Source of the DNA: Kalmusia sp. IMI 367209
Lineage: Eukaryota > Ascomycota > Dothideomycetes > Pleosporales > Didymosphaeriaceae
Assembly (NCBI GenBank): GCA_027946365.1
Contig: JAPEUQ010000019.1
Coordinates: 496,001 to 560,000, forward strand
DNA: 64,000 nucleotides
Direction: 5' to 3'
Position numbers and translations under genes: made by a program. The notes under the pieces were generated by a model. It saw nothing but the letters and a program-made list of their open reading frames with translations. It made no database searches and was not told the DNA's origin. Shown here piece by piece: positions 11,169-22,621 of the stretch. Each line of letters begins with the position of its first letter. Position 1 is the stretch's first letter.

Positions 11169-14100
11169 ATGCCCTCCCTCAAAGACCTTCATTGTTTCAT
11201 TGAGCTTTCCAATGGAAAAGCTCAGCTCAAGGAATTTGGTACCACTTATGGCGATGGTTGTGTCGAGACGTTTGTCGCCGTGCCTGGCCGTTCACAGCCC
11301 TTTGCCATCCGTCTTAGATCGAGCAAATTCATCGCTCCAGGCCTGGCTATGTACGTCTTTATTGACGGCGTGTATCAATGTAATCGCAATCGGCAGCACC
11401 TCAAATTGCGCAAACCGCCAGATCGGAAGTCTCTAGTAGACTTTGTTGTCCGCCAGAAGGAAGAGAAACAAGATGATGGGATCATGATGGCAAGGGATTG
11501 GAGTTTTGAGCGGCTTAATATTTGTGAGTTATAAGTTGTACTGACAATTAGTCGAGCCTTCACATAGTGGGGGCGGGGCATATATTTGCGTCGCGCGATA
11601 ATTGCTAATATCACACAGCATCTGCGAATGAGGCTCCCGAGACTTGCCAGCCCGAGATGCTAGACAATATCGGATGCATCGAAGTCATTGTCTTACGCTG
11701 TGCTGGGACACGGAATGCTAAATCTGCTCCTGCAAGCGACGCTAAAGTGAAGTCCATGAACCTCGATGGCGCAAGCGATATGCCAGATCATCATTTTGGT
11801 CTTGACGGAGGACCCTACACTTGGAACGGACCACAATACGATGACCGCGAGTGGCAGCATATCGGACGCGGTGGACAATCTAATGGGTATGGTGCTCCTA
11901 CCATGGTCTCTTCAAACCAATACGGTGGCCCGCCTCCACCACTGCCCCACCGCTCGCACGCAGGGATCGCCCACTACAACTCACCCGTACATACTGAGGC
12001 ACCACACTTGCAAGGACACTGGAAAGGAATCGGAAGCCCAAACGCTGGATATCGGTATGGTAGTGGACCTATACCACATCAATCGGGAGCCGCCTCTATG
12101 CATGGCCCGGCCCCGAGCGCTGCTGGAGCGAATGCGCCGACTATCGATCTAGCGTGGCTAGACAATAGGCTTACAGATGCAGTCAACCGCGGATTCGAGA
12201 AGTACCACGATAAGCATGCATCTTCCCAGGCTCAGACAGCACCTACCGTTGTTCCCATTGATACCTCGGGTCAAGCCCCCGGAGCTTGGCCATCGCCTTT
12301 TGCAGTCGCACCGTCACTGGCGAGTCCGGGTCAGAATGAAGCATTTGCTCAAGTGCCTCCAGCACCGGGCGCCGCTTTAGGTCTGCAGTCGCCTCCGCCC
12401 AATACGCGTATCAGTTGGGATCATCCTCTTCCGACAAGGCCTTCCCATGGCTGTAATAATACCAATGGGTGGAACTCCGTTGAGGAAAATAACAGAGAAG
12501 ACTCATGGGATGAAGAGACATGGGGTGCCCTGAAAGATAAGAATGACGGAGGTAGCTCTAAGCATGAGCGTAGACAAGAGCGGGCCTCTCATAGCTGGTG
12601 TACTCCAGTAACTCACCATACACCGTCAGCTGGACGACCTACTCACACAGCGCACTGGAGCCAATCATCGGATTTTTATACTGCTAGATCTCGCCCTCAT
12701 GAACCTGTATGGGAATCAAAGGTCGACGGGGACGGCTGGACGCTTATCGACGCAAGCTCGGATGTGACTAGTTCATGGACCTCACGTGCAAGCGTGCACC
12801 CTTCGGAAAGCGTGTCTGTAGCCGTCCCATCAGGTCATGCCCCGCTGCCTGACTTGCTTTCTAGCAAGTTGTGCTCTCTAAAAGATGACGAGACACGGAA
12901 ACGCTCTGTAACAACAGCTCCACCGACAATCTGGGGTTCTGTGGCACCTCAGGGAGATACGTGGGAACATGCTTTAGGTGCACCTTTCATTGGACTGCCG
13001 CCTTTCAGTAAATTCGAGCAACTTACGCGAGCTCCATCTGTTAACAGGAAGACTGGGCCTACCTGGGGTGATATTGGTTTCGAGACGAATGACAACACAC
13101 TGGGAGTTCCGGATAAGGAAATTGAAGCTCTGGACCCGTGGAACAAAGCAGAGAAGGAGACTGTTGCTCTCGACGACGATGAATGGGGTAACAAAGGCGG
13201 CTGGGGTGCTCAGGAGAGCGCAGGTCAACCATACTGGACCTCCGGGCATCAAGACAAGAAGAGTAAAACTAACGGTTGGGATTTTGAGAAGACTTCTTGG
13301 GACACCACTAAATATGACATCAAACAGACATCCTGGGAGAGCAAAATCAAGCCTACGGATGATTCTACCTGCGACTTTAGCTGGAAAGCAGCCCTGAACG
13401 GATGGAGCACCGCACAAAAGGCCAAAAGCACCGCTAACCAGACCACCGCTCAGAAGTCCAATCCCTGGCTCACGAGCAATGATCTCAAGGAGTCTGAACC
13501 CAAACCTCTGGCAACAGATACAGCGCCAAAGTCACACTGGCAGTTCCCACCCTCTATCCCAGCTAAGAAAACACATCCCATCTCCGACGACGCAAAGCTG
13601 AGCGCAGAGCCCCTCCCAAAGATTAGCAAAGAAGACGCCGCCAGAAAAGGTCTCGAGCACCAAGTGCGCGCTGGTAAAGGGATGAGATACGGTCACGCTA
13701 TCGGAAGACCAGAATACCTCGACTCGCTCGAGAGGCCCGTAAGTCTACCTATGTCCATCGAAGAACTTCACTGATACGAAGATTCGCAGTACGCCGTCTT
13801 CCGCTTCAAATACCGTTCCCATCCCACCCTCCGCAAGCTCCTCGGTCCCGACGTCGTGCCTTCCGATGCATTCCTCACCATCACCAAACCCGCTGATCCA
13901 CTGACCCTGGCTACTTCTGCGGCGAATCCGAGTAAGGACGTCAAGCAGCAGCTCAAGAGCGTGCCGAAGGATGCGCTGATCGATAGTCTGCTGAAGTTGC
14001 AGACGAAGCTTGAAAAGGAGAAGGAGAAGCGGGTAGAAGAGGGCGATGGGAGAACGGAAGTGGAGGGTCGGAATCGGACGAGGGATTGGGTGAAGAGGCA

Positions 14101-14227
14101 GAGTAGAGGGGGCAGTGAGAAGGAGAAGGCTAAGGACGGAGAGGGGAAAGGAGGCTGGAGCGCGGACGAGAGCTGGGGTGGGAAGGAGAAGGAAGAGAAT
14201 GGTGGTGGGGATTGGACTGGTTGGTGA
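11169..14227 (+). CDS. DUF7918-like N-terminal domain protein with WG/GW-rich disordered region (970 aa)
   Basis: Three exons: 11169-11523, 11619-13738 and 13790-14227, with GTGAGT...ACACAG and GTAAGT...TCGCAG introns whose phases agree. Exon 1 encodes a DUF7918-like fold: MPSLKDLHCFIE, EFGTTYGDGCVETFVAVPGR, then MYVFIDGVYQCNRNR. The middle (about residues 160-690) is low-complexity, Pro/Ser/Gly/Asn rich, and holds at least a dozen WG or GW dipeptides, continued in exon 3 (GGWSADESWGG, DWTGW at the very end). Exon 3 opens with YAVFRFKYRSHPTLRKLLG, a block often seen at the C-terminus of this protein type, then a charged Lys/Glu-rich helix. No signal peptide or membrane segment. Function is not established; the dipeptide pattern resembles Argonaute-hook proteins (inference only). 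Confidence 0.8.
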
Positions 14228-14587
14228 GCGTGAAGGTGGGTCTGCATTCGACTATCCATGTGAAGGCTAGGGTCTGAGTAGGCGCTATAATACTGACTTG
14301 GCTATGCGCTAAGAGCGTGATGTTCATGCAATATATATTCTAGTATCTACGGGTATCAGAAGAACTTTTGAGTAGAGATCCCATCCCAATCCACTTCATT
14401 CGTGGCTATACCGTCCCAAAATTAGCCATACTTAGAGCCTCAGCCCCTATGACTCTTTCACTCCTAATCATGTGTTAAATATATCAGCTGACACCCCTGA
14501 CCACGATCGATGGGTTCCAAAATTACCCAATTAGGAAGGTAGAAATGATCAACTCGTATGCTTTTAGACATCCTCCCCTCTCTCCCC
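14228..14587. other. Convergent 3' intergenic
   Basis: 360 bases between the 3' ends of the DUF7918-like gene and TRM5. AT-rich, includes an ATATATA run near 14330; probably holds both polyadenylation regions. No gene seen. Confidence 0.5.
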
Positions 14588-16122
14588 TCACACCTCTCGG
14601 AATGCCACCTCTTCAGGCAATCGAAAACTCGCGCAAAACATCCTCTTCTTGGGCGCCACATCCCTCACATCATACACCTTTACGTCGGGCGTTTCTGGGG
14701 TAATCTCGAAACCCAATTGCCTGCTTATCTCCTCGCAGATCTCCTTGGTCTCAGCGACGTTGTCTTCACTCTTCGTGCTAAAACAGTGCACATGAATCAT
14801 AGGTAGCTTAACGTCCGTGTGTGGAGCGAGGAGCTTGCGAATTTCCGAGGCGGGCATGCCGGGGACGTTGGCGTATAGGCCGATGAAAGAAGGGAGGAAG
14901 GTGATGGCAGACGCGGGCAGGTTCATGACGTAGTGGGAGAAGATGCGTGGTTGGGTGAGGGTCCGAATCGGTTGTGGCGGCGCTGCGGTCTTCGCTTCTT
15001 TCCTCTTCACTTTGGGATAGATGGCGACGGAGTGGTCTGCCTTGAGCAGCTCCGCGGCACTGTTCCGGATGAAGGCCGCACCATCTGTATTAAACGGGCG
15101 CACATAGTCGCCGACTTTATTCGTTTTGATGTTGCCCTGGAGATACTTATAACTCTCGGGATTCAAGTCGTTGGCATACACGAAACACTTTTTCTTGCCT
15201 GCGGGGATGGCGAAGGGACCCACGCCGGCCATGACATCGCAGATAGCCTCGCCTTCCTGGAAGATGGCGCACAGTCGCTCGTGCTCGGTGTGTAGGCGCG
15301 TGTTCCAGTATACCTGTGCGAAGTTGAAGTTGAAGGTGCAGCCCTGCTCGTTGACGCTAACGTCCATATCGTCCGGGCCGTGCAGCACCTCGTACTGGAA
15401 GGTGCGGTATGCATTCTCCCCGCCCACATTATCCACCTTGTTAATGACGGTGCGCACGATGGGGTTTTTATCCGCAAGCACTGTGGCAATGAGGTCTTTG
15501 TAGGGCAGGTACCGCTCGCGCAGATTGAGGTGTGCGACGTGTCCCGCAAGCGTAAAACCCGTAGGTATCTCGTCGGCGCGGGGGCTGTCCTCGGGCGGCG
15601 GGATGATTGCATTCGTAATCTCAGAGTAGGTGAAGTAGTCGTAGTCGAGTTGCAGCTGGTAGGGTATCACACCGAGGGTACCCTGCTGCTCGAGCTCGCG
15701 CAGCTTAGGGCTCCAAGTATTCCTATCTGCCTGGGTTCAGACTCAGCAAACACAATGCCGCGTGGGGGGTGCGTCATACCATTGTGCAGCACCTCCGGCT
15801 TCAGCAACAGACATTTGCCGCCCGAGGCAGCGCGCGCAGCATCCGGGTCGGGGCGCACCGTGGAGATACGGTCCTTGAGCAAGTCGTGGCTCCTGACTAG
15901 CTCGGTGCGGGCGCGTAGAATGTCCTGCGGCTTGAAGATGCGGGCGGCGGAGGTGTTGACGGTTTTGTTAAAGAAAGAACGGTCCAGCACCTTCATGGCG
16001 CGGTTGACGGGCGGGGCGAACATTTGGATGGCCTCTTGCGACATGGAATCTGTACCAGCGTGGCAGCCTCCAAAGTTACGGGTGGCCGTGTTTCGTTTCT
16101 TGCGCGCATAGGGAGAACGCAT
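14588..16122 (-). CDS. TRM5: tRNA (guanine-37-N1)-methyltransferase Trm5 (493 aa)
   Basis: Two exons, 16122-15780 and 15726-14588, joined over a 53-nt GTATGA...GGCAG intron; the junction restores an NDRNTWSPKLRELE line. The product has the Trm5 order: a D2-type segment (GHVAHLNLRE, about residues 176-185), VYWNTRLHTEHERL (about 253-266), and the SAM-binding loop DVMAGVGPFAIPAG (about 278-291). A conserved HYVMNLPASA block lies nearer the C-terminus. Trm5 uses SAM to make m1G37 next to the anticodon and starts wybutosine synthesis on tRNA-Phe. The first ATG has a strong context (CCACCATG) and adds an Arg/Lys-rich 26-aa leader before a second in-frame Met at residue 27, compatible with mitochondrial plus cytosolic/nuclear forms. 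It shares a 299-bp divergent promoter with the kinesin gene. Confidence 0.93.
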
Positions 16123-16421
16123 GGTGGAGTGCGGTCCAAAACTGTTTTGCGCCAGGGTCCCGCACGTGCATTTGACCGGGGGCGGCCCAGGAGAGCGGCG
16201 GGCGGGACAAGGATTCGCGTCTAATTACACAGTAAGAGAAGTTGGCCATCTTAACAACAACCACGACCACGGCCTCCTGAGCGCCTGCACACACCCACAA
16301 GACAGCCACGACGTGCCATGAAGCTCAGGGGCCGAGCGCACACCTCGAGAGCTTGTTTCGCACCACACCGCGAGTAGTTACGTCGGTCCGCCGCGACTGG
16401 AAATAATTCGCAGCCTACAAC
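16123..16421. promoter_or_regulatory. Divergent promoter TRM5 / kinesin-3
   Basis: 299 bases separate the two start codons, so both genes must draw on this GC-rich, TATA-poor region. No specific factor site was identified with confidence. Confidence 0.5.
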
Positions 16422-19400
16422 ATGGCGCCAGGAGGGGGGAACATCAAGGTGGTGGTGCGGTGTCGGCCGTTCAACGGCAGAGGTAGGATGCTTCCAGCTA
16501 TATCCCCGAATACACATGCTCATGTCATACAGAAAAGGACCGCAATGCGCAATGCATCGTGCGCATGGAGGGCGGCCAGACCATCCTCACACCCCCGTCC
16601 AACGTCGACACCAAAGGTAAAGCCGCCAAAGCCGCCTCCGAGGGCACCAAGACCTTCGCCTTCGACCGCTCCTACTGGTCCTTCGACCGCAAAGCTCCAA
16701 ACTACGCCGGCCAGGAGAACCTGTTCGACGACCTGGGCAAGCCGCTGCTCGACAATGCCTTCGACGGCTACAACAACTGTATCTTCGCATATGGCCAGAC
16801 GGGTTCAGGAAAGTCGTACTCGATGATGGGTTATGGGCAGGAGTACGGTATCATCCCCAAGATTTGCCAAAACATGTTTGAGCGGATAGGGAGCATGACC
16901 CAAGACAAGAATCTGAGCTGCACCGTGGAGGTGTCGTACCTGGAGATCTACAACGAAAAGGTGCGGGATCTGCTCAATCCGACGACAAAGGGAAACCTGA
17001 AGGTCCGAGAACACCCGTCGACGGGTCCGTATGTCGAGGATCTAGCTAAGTTGGTGGTGCGCTCCTTTGCCGAAATCGAGAACCTGATGGACGAGGGAAA
17101 CAAGGCCCGAACCGTTGCCGCCACCAACATGAATGAGACGTCGTCGCGATCACACGCCGTCTTCACCCTTACTTTGACCCAGAAGCGCCACGATGTCGAA
17201 ACGAGCATGAGCGGAGAAAAGGTGGCGAAGATCAGTTTGGTCGATCTGGCTGGTTCAGAAAGAGCTACGTCTACGGGAGCTACAGGCGCGCGGTTGAAGG
17301 AAGGTGCTGAGATTAACAGGTCGCTGTCCACGCTGGGTCGTGTTATTGCAGCGCTTGCCGACATCTCTACAGGGAAAAAGAAGTCACAGGTCCCGTACCG
17401 AGATTCCGTTTTGACATGGCTGTTGAAGGATTCGCTAGGAGGCAACAGTTTGACTGCTATGATTGCTGCTATCTCCCCCGCCGACATCAATTTCGAAGAG
17501 ACACTCTCGACCCTGCGTTATGCGGATTCTGCCAAGCGCATCAAGAACCATGCTGTCGTCAATGAAGACCCCAACGCGCGCATGATCAGAGAGCTGAAGG
17601 AGGAATTGGCCCAACTTCGCTCCAAGCTTAGTGGTGGTGGCTCACCCGGACTGATGGAAGAGCAATATGCGCCTGACACGCCCCTTGAGAAGCAGATTGT
17701 ATCCATCACGCAACCGGATGGAACTGTCAAGAAGGTCTCCAAAGCCGAGATCGTCGAACAACTCAATCAATCCGAGAAGCTTTACACAGATCTCAATCAG
17801 ACATGGGAAGAGAAGCTTCAGAAGACAGAGGAGATCCAAAAAGAGCGAGAAGCAGCATTGGAAGAGCTTGGTATCACCATCGAGAAGGGCTCCGTTGGCT
17901 TATCGACACCAAAGAAGATGCCTCATTTAGTCAATCTGAGTGACGACCCCTTGACTTCCGAATGTTTAGTGTACAATTTGAAACCCGGTACCACTTCAGT
18001 CGGAAACGTAGACAGCGAAAATCAGACGGCAGACATCCGATTGACGGGCGCACAGATACTACACGATCACTGCACATTCGAAAATGTGGACAGCGCAGTG
18101 ACAGTTATACCCAAAGATAACGCAGGGGTGATGGTCAACGGCATTCGCATTGACAAGCCTAAGCGGTTAAGGAGCGGTTTTCGTATCATATTGGGGGACT
18201 TTCACATTTTCCGATTCAACAATCCACAGGAGGCTCGAGCAGAGCGCGCAGAAATAGGTACTAGTCTGCTTCGTCACACGGTCACAGCGAGCCAACTCAA
18301 TTCTCCATCACCACGACCCAACGGTCACGATAGATCATATAGCACAGTGAGCATTGCGGCCTCCGATATTGATTCAGACAGCCCGAGAGCTGCGTCGCCT
18401 GCCTTCTTCCAGCGAGGGCGCGATTCTGACTGGTCCCTTGCTCGAAGAGAAGCAGTGACCGCTCTTCTAGGACCTGATCAGAAAATCGCGTCCATGCCTG
18501 ATGAAGAGTTTGACGCTTTGTTCGATGACTTGCAAAGACTACGCGCGACACGAAAAGCTCGACCAGAAAGCCGATTGTATGAGACTGAGGAAGATATGGA
18601 CTCTGTGAGCTCCTATCCGGTTCGTGAGAAATATGCATCAAACGGAACCATCGACAACTTCTCTCTAGACACCATGTTGACGATGCCTTCGACGCCGCAG
18701 CCTGGTGAAGAGGATGAAAGCTTCCGGCAGGTCCGTGAAAGTATGCAAGAGAGGCTCGAGAAACAGAAAGAGGAGTACCAAGCGAAACTTCGTTCTTCAG
18801 AAGAGAGCAATGTCGAAATTGAGGTGATCAAGGCGGAGAAGGCCCAAATGGAAGAAAGCCTTCGCGAGGCGAAGGAAGAGATGCAGAAGCAATTGCAAGA
18901 ACAGAAGGAGGCATTCCATCGTCAACTGAAAGAGCTCGGACACGAACCACCGCCGGAAGAAGTCAGGGAAGACAATGCCGAGAAGCCCAACGAGCAGCAG
19001 ACCGAGTTAGTCAAGGATGTCTTCCAGCAGTGGCGAAAAAGGAAGTATGTCACTATGGCCGAAACGATTCTCCAGAATGCGGCAACCCTCAAGGAAGCGC
19101 AAGTTATGAGCCAGCAGATGGACAAGAACGTTGTCTTCCAATTTTGCATCGTTGATGTCGGTCACAACATTGCCTCTTCGTACGATCTCGTTCTAAACGG
19201 CATTCCGGGCGAAGACGACGAGTACCTTGAGAATACTCCGAAGCCATGTGTTGGTGTCAGGGTGGTTGACTTCAAGAACGAGGTCGTGCATCTATGGTCG
19301 CTACAAAAGCTTCGCTTCCGGGTGCGGGTCATGCATCAGATGCACCAGTACATGAATCGACCAGAGTACCTTCAACACTTCAGCCTCGAGAATCCCTTCT

Positions 19401-21332
19401 CAGAGCCTTGTATGCCTGAGTTTACTCGCATCGGCGATGTCGACGTTCCTCTTGCGGCTGTCTTTGAGTCTCGAGTGCAGGACTTCAATCTCGATGTTAT
19501 ATCTCCATACACTACAAATGTAGTAGGTATCATACGATTGGCACTGGAGCCCTCTTCTGCTGAGGCGCCCTCGACTACCCTCAAGTTCAATGTTGTTATG
19601 CACGACTTGGTGGGCTTTCCGGAAAGAGAAGGTACCCAGGTTCATGCACAACTTTTTGTCCCTGGCATCTCTGACGAAAGCGGCGCAACTACCACCCAGA
19701 TGATTGCCGACTTTGACGAAGGACCAATTCGATTTGAGAGCGTTCATAGCATGAGCCTTCCATACCCAAGCCCACGAACGACTTTCTTGCGAGTCTCCAT
19801 TTTCGCTAAAGTCACATCGATGCACCTCGACAAGCTACTGAGCTGGGACGATATGCGTGATTCTGCACCACGGCCAACGCAGAAGCGCCGGAAGGCTCGC
19901 TTGCCAGAATCGGAGTTTTATACAGAAGACACGCACGACATCTTCTCGCGGATACAGGTACAAGAGATCTCTGAAGATGGCACCTACCAACCTGTCGAAG
20001 TTGTTCAGAGTGGTGTTATGGATGCGGGTGTTTATCAGCTCCACCAAGGACTACAGCGACGCGTCGTCGTCAACCTTACACACACCAGTGGCGATACACT
20101 CCAATGGCAAGACGTGACATCTATGCGCGTCGGCCGGCTCCGCCTCATTGACGCCTCCGGTAACTCTCCCAGCCTCGACAGCAGCCCCGTCCGAGAAGTT
20201 CCAATCAAACTCGTCTCTCCACCTGTCGTCAAGACCAACGCAGATGGGACTTCCAACGTGACTTTCATCGGCCAATGGGACTCTTCGGTCCACAACTCGC
20301 TCCTTCTTGACCGCGCCACCCCCGACAAATATCGTGTCCAGGCCTCTCTCCTCTTCAATGTCACCTCCGTCAAGCTTGCAGAGCCCATGGTCTTCAGTCT
20401 GGACCTCTCGCTTCAAATTCGCAGCCGCACCTACATGCGCCAAGTTTCTCTCTTCTCCTTCTCGAATTTCTTCGCCCAGCAAAGAGTTGTACATAGCACG
20501 GTTGGCATTTTTAGTGTCGCGATTAGGCCGACGAGCGTAAAACGCGCCACAGACTTATGGCGCATGAACACTAGCGGCGACTATATCAAAGGCGAAGAGC
20601 ACCTCAGCGGGTGGACCCCACGTGGCGTCTCCCTCGTCCGGGACTACATTGCTCTACAAAAGCGTCGCCAGCGCATCGCCGAGATAGAGACCGCGCGGTC
20701 TGTCCTATCTTCCCGGGCACTCACCACCTTTCCTGTTTCCTCCTTCACGTCTACCTTCGACGCCCGGCAGACAGAGCTGTTACGCCGCGTCATCGCCCTT
20801 TGGGACTTCTAAAAAGGCGCCCGCGGAGGTGATCTTGAACCCGACGAACCTCGAGCCGCCGACTAACGGCGCAGCCTTCGCACCGCGTAGCGCAGATCCA
20901 AGTCCTGTCCGCGAGCCCTCCCTCGTAGCCACTGTGCGCTTCGTTCCCAAGAACCCGGACTTACTCAAATCTTCTTATCTGCTTACTCCCGACCCTACCA
21001 ACACACGATGGGTGCGACGATTTGTCGAATTACGGCGTCCATACCTACACATATACTCCGCCGAAGGCGATGAGTTGAATGCGGTGAATCTAACGAACGC
21101 GCGCGTAGATCACAGTCCGCAGATCGCGCGATTACTAACAGGTGCGGCCGCCAATGGGGTGAACGGGAGAGGCAGCGGAGGCGGAGTAGGCGACATGGTA
21201 TGGGCCGTCTTCGCGCGGTCAAATACGTACATCTTCCGGGCGCGCAGCGAGCGGGAGAAGATTGAGTGGATACTGCGCATCGACCAGAGTTATTTTAGTT
21301 CTGAGAACTCGGACGACACGCCCGAGGATTAG
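16422..21332 (+). CDS. UNC-104/KIF1-type kinesin-3 motor, C-terminal PH domain in shifted frame
   Basis: Exon 1 (16422-16482) encodes MAPGGGNIKVVVRCRPFNGR; a 50-nt intron ending CATACAG leads to exon 2 from 16533. The motor domain has the P-loop GQTGSGKS (about 108-115), switch I NETSSRSH (about 221-228) and switch II DLAGSE (about 258-263). An FHA domain follows (about 480-580), then coiled coil (about 740-850) and the KIF1B/DUF3694-type segments. The frame stops at TAA 20810-20812 after VIALWDF. The plus-one frame is open across this point and continues with SKKAPAEVILNPTNLEPP, then a PH domain (VRRFVELRRPYLHIYS, ending EKIEWILRIDQSYF) to a TAG at 21332. Family members are anterograde, endosome-linked kinesins that bind lipid through this PH domain, so both parts belong to one gene. 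The break is a sequence error, a true lesion, or recoding. Confidence 0.88.
20801..20816 (+). other. Frameshift junction in the kinesin-3 gene
   Basis: Zero frame reads Leu-Trp-Asp-Phe-stop (CTT TGG GAC TTC TAA); the plus-one frame reads ACT TCT AAA AAG GCG and enters the PH-domain segment. Skipping one base anywhere in TGGGACTTCT restores a full-length kinesin-3. No intron of usual length (45 nt or more) fits without removing the LRRVIALW line that precedes the break. Confidence 0.7.
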
Positions 21333-22004
21333 ACTGGTACGAAACGAGATCGTGTATACGGCGTGGATCTCGTATTCTTTCTTTTGTCTAGCGGATGACA
21401 ACGCAATGCTTTTCTTTTGTACAGTGGGCGGCGCGCTCAATGCGGCGTTTTCGAAACGTGTTTTTGGGATACCCTGAGCGATAGAAGCTCGTTAGTGCTT
21501 TACGTGCGCAGGTAGATAGACGGGGCAGTCTCCCCCTCTTGGGAATATATAATTGTAACTGTGTAATATAGTTGCAGTGCGAGCTGTGACATGCGATGTA
21601 GTAAGGCTACAACCAGGCGGTCGGGGTGCATGCGAGCGTGTTGTAAACGATGCTGGTAAGCACGTCATGGAGCTTCTTTAGACCTCACGACACAACGAAG
21701 CCTCCCTAAAAAAAAAGTATACAAGTGCAACAAATTCAGCATCACAGCAATGCGAGAATGTATAAGGAAGTTCATCGGCTTGATTGAGTACAGGAGCCAA
21801 GACTGTCTAGTATCATGACAATTTCATTCCCCTTTTCGCCTCCCTCGTTTCCAAGCAAAGACACCCACCAGCCAGTAGATTTGGCCGCCCTGCACAGCTT
21901 CTAGTATCCCGGTTGTGCGAGGCTTCGCTGGCTCCACCCAACAACAGGCATTCTGAGTAACCAAAGAAAATCGCGAACCATGTCGTGGTGCTAGTAGCTG
22001 GCAC
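21333..22004. other. Convergent 3' intergenic
   Basis: 670 bases between the kinesin and hydrophobin 3' ends. Contains an A9 run near 21710. No gene recognised; minus-strand frames just right of it are read-through of the hydrophobin introns and 3' UTR. Confidence 0.5.
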
Positions 22005-22479
22005 CTAGAGGCTGGTGCAAGACAAGTCGACGACGAGCAAGCCCTTTCGTAGGTGTTAAACCATGACCACAATCAAAGGGAGTGGCAATGTAGGGAAACT
22101 TACAGAGTTTTTGTTGCCAGTGCAGCACTTGACCTCGTTATCTCCACACATGCCAGCCGTACTGGTAATGGGGTTCAAGAGTGCGACTTCACGCGCGCAT
22201 CGTCAATACAGATCACACTTGCACGGCGAGAACAGGGCACTTACTAGCGTTGACGCCAACGCCCAGGCACCCATTGGAGGCAATGGGGCCGATAATGGCG
22301 CTGATGAGGCCAGAGCTGCTCTCCTTGTCGGAGCTGTTGCAGCAGGAGACGACTTGGTCGCCGCACTTGTCGCTGGCGTCCTGGGGCTTTTCGGGCACGC
22401 TGCCGCCGCCAGTGCGGCGGTCCATGGGGTTGGCGATGGCCAGGACGGCAAGGGAGAGGATGGCGAAGGCGGTCTTCAT
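22005..22479 (-). CDS. Class I hydrophobin (118 aa)
   Basis: Three exons: 22479-22245, 22186-22104 and 22043-22005, with introns of 58 nt (GTAAGT...GTGAAG) and 60 nt (GTAAGT...CGAAAG); phases 1 and 0 agree. The product opens with an 18-aa signal peptide (MKTAFAILSLAVLAIANP). Eight Cys follow at residues 39, 46, 47, 71, 92, 99, 100 and 115, i.e. C-X6-CC-X23-C-X20-C-X6-CC-X14-C, which is the hydrophobin pattern. The wide C3-C4 spacing and C-X14 tail fit class I. The last exon is only 39 nt and ends VVDLSCTSL. Hydrophobins are secreted and assemble into water-repellent layers on conidia and aerial hyphae. A TATA-like element lies about 130 bp upstream. The acceptors chosen are the only ones I found that keep all eight Cys in frame. 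Confidence 0.88.
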
Positions 22480-22610
22480 TTTGGTGGTCTGGAGTGGTGG
22501 TGGGCAGTAGATGCTTTAGAAGCGAAAGTAGAAGTGAAGCTGTCGATTGTGCTTTGGAAAGCTGAGAAGACTAGATGCTGATGATGGGATTTGAGACGGC
22601 ATTGAGGGGG

Positions 22611-22621
22611 GTTTATATACA
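22611..22621 (-). promoter_or_regulatory. TATA-like element of the hydrophobin gene
   Basis: On the minus strand the sequence reads GTGTATATAAAC about 130 bp upstream of the hydrophobin ATG. Strongly expressed small secreted-protein genes in filamentous fungi often have such an element; no experimental support. Confidence 0.5.

Noticed and set aside
14588..21332. Reading TRM5 and the kinesin as a functional pair
   Set aside because: They share a divergent promoter only; no pathway link is known.
22063..22581. 172-codon frame on the plus strand over the hydrophobin
   Set aside because: Ala/Gly-rich antisense shadow of the hydrophobin exons.
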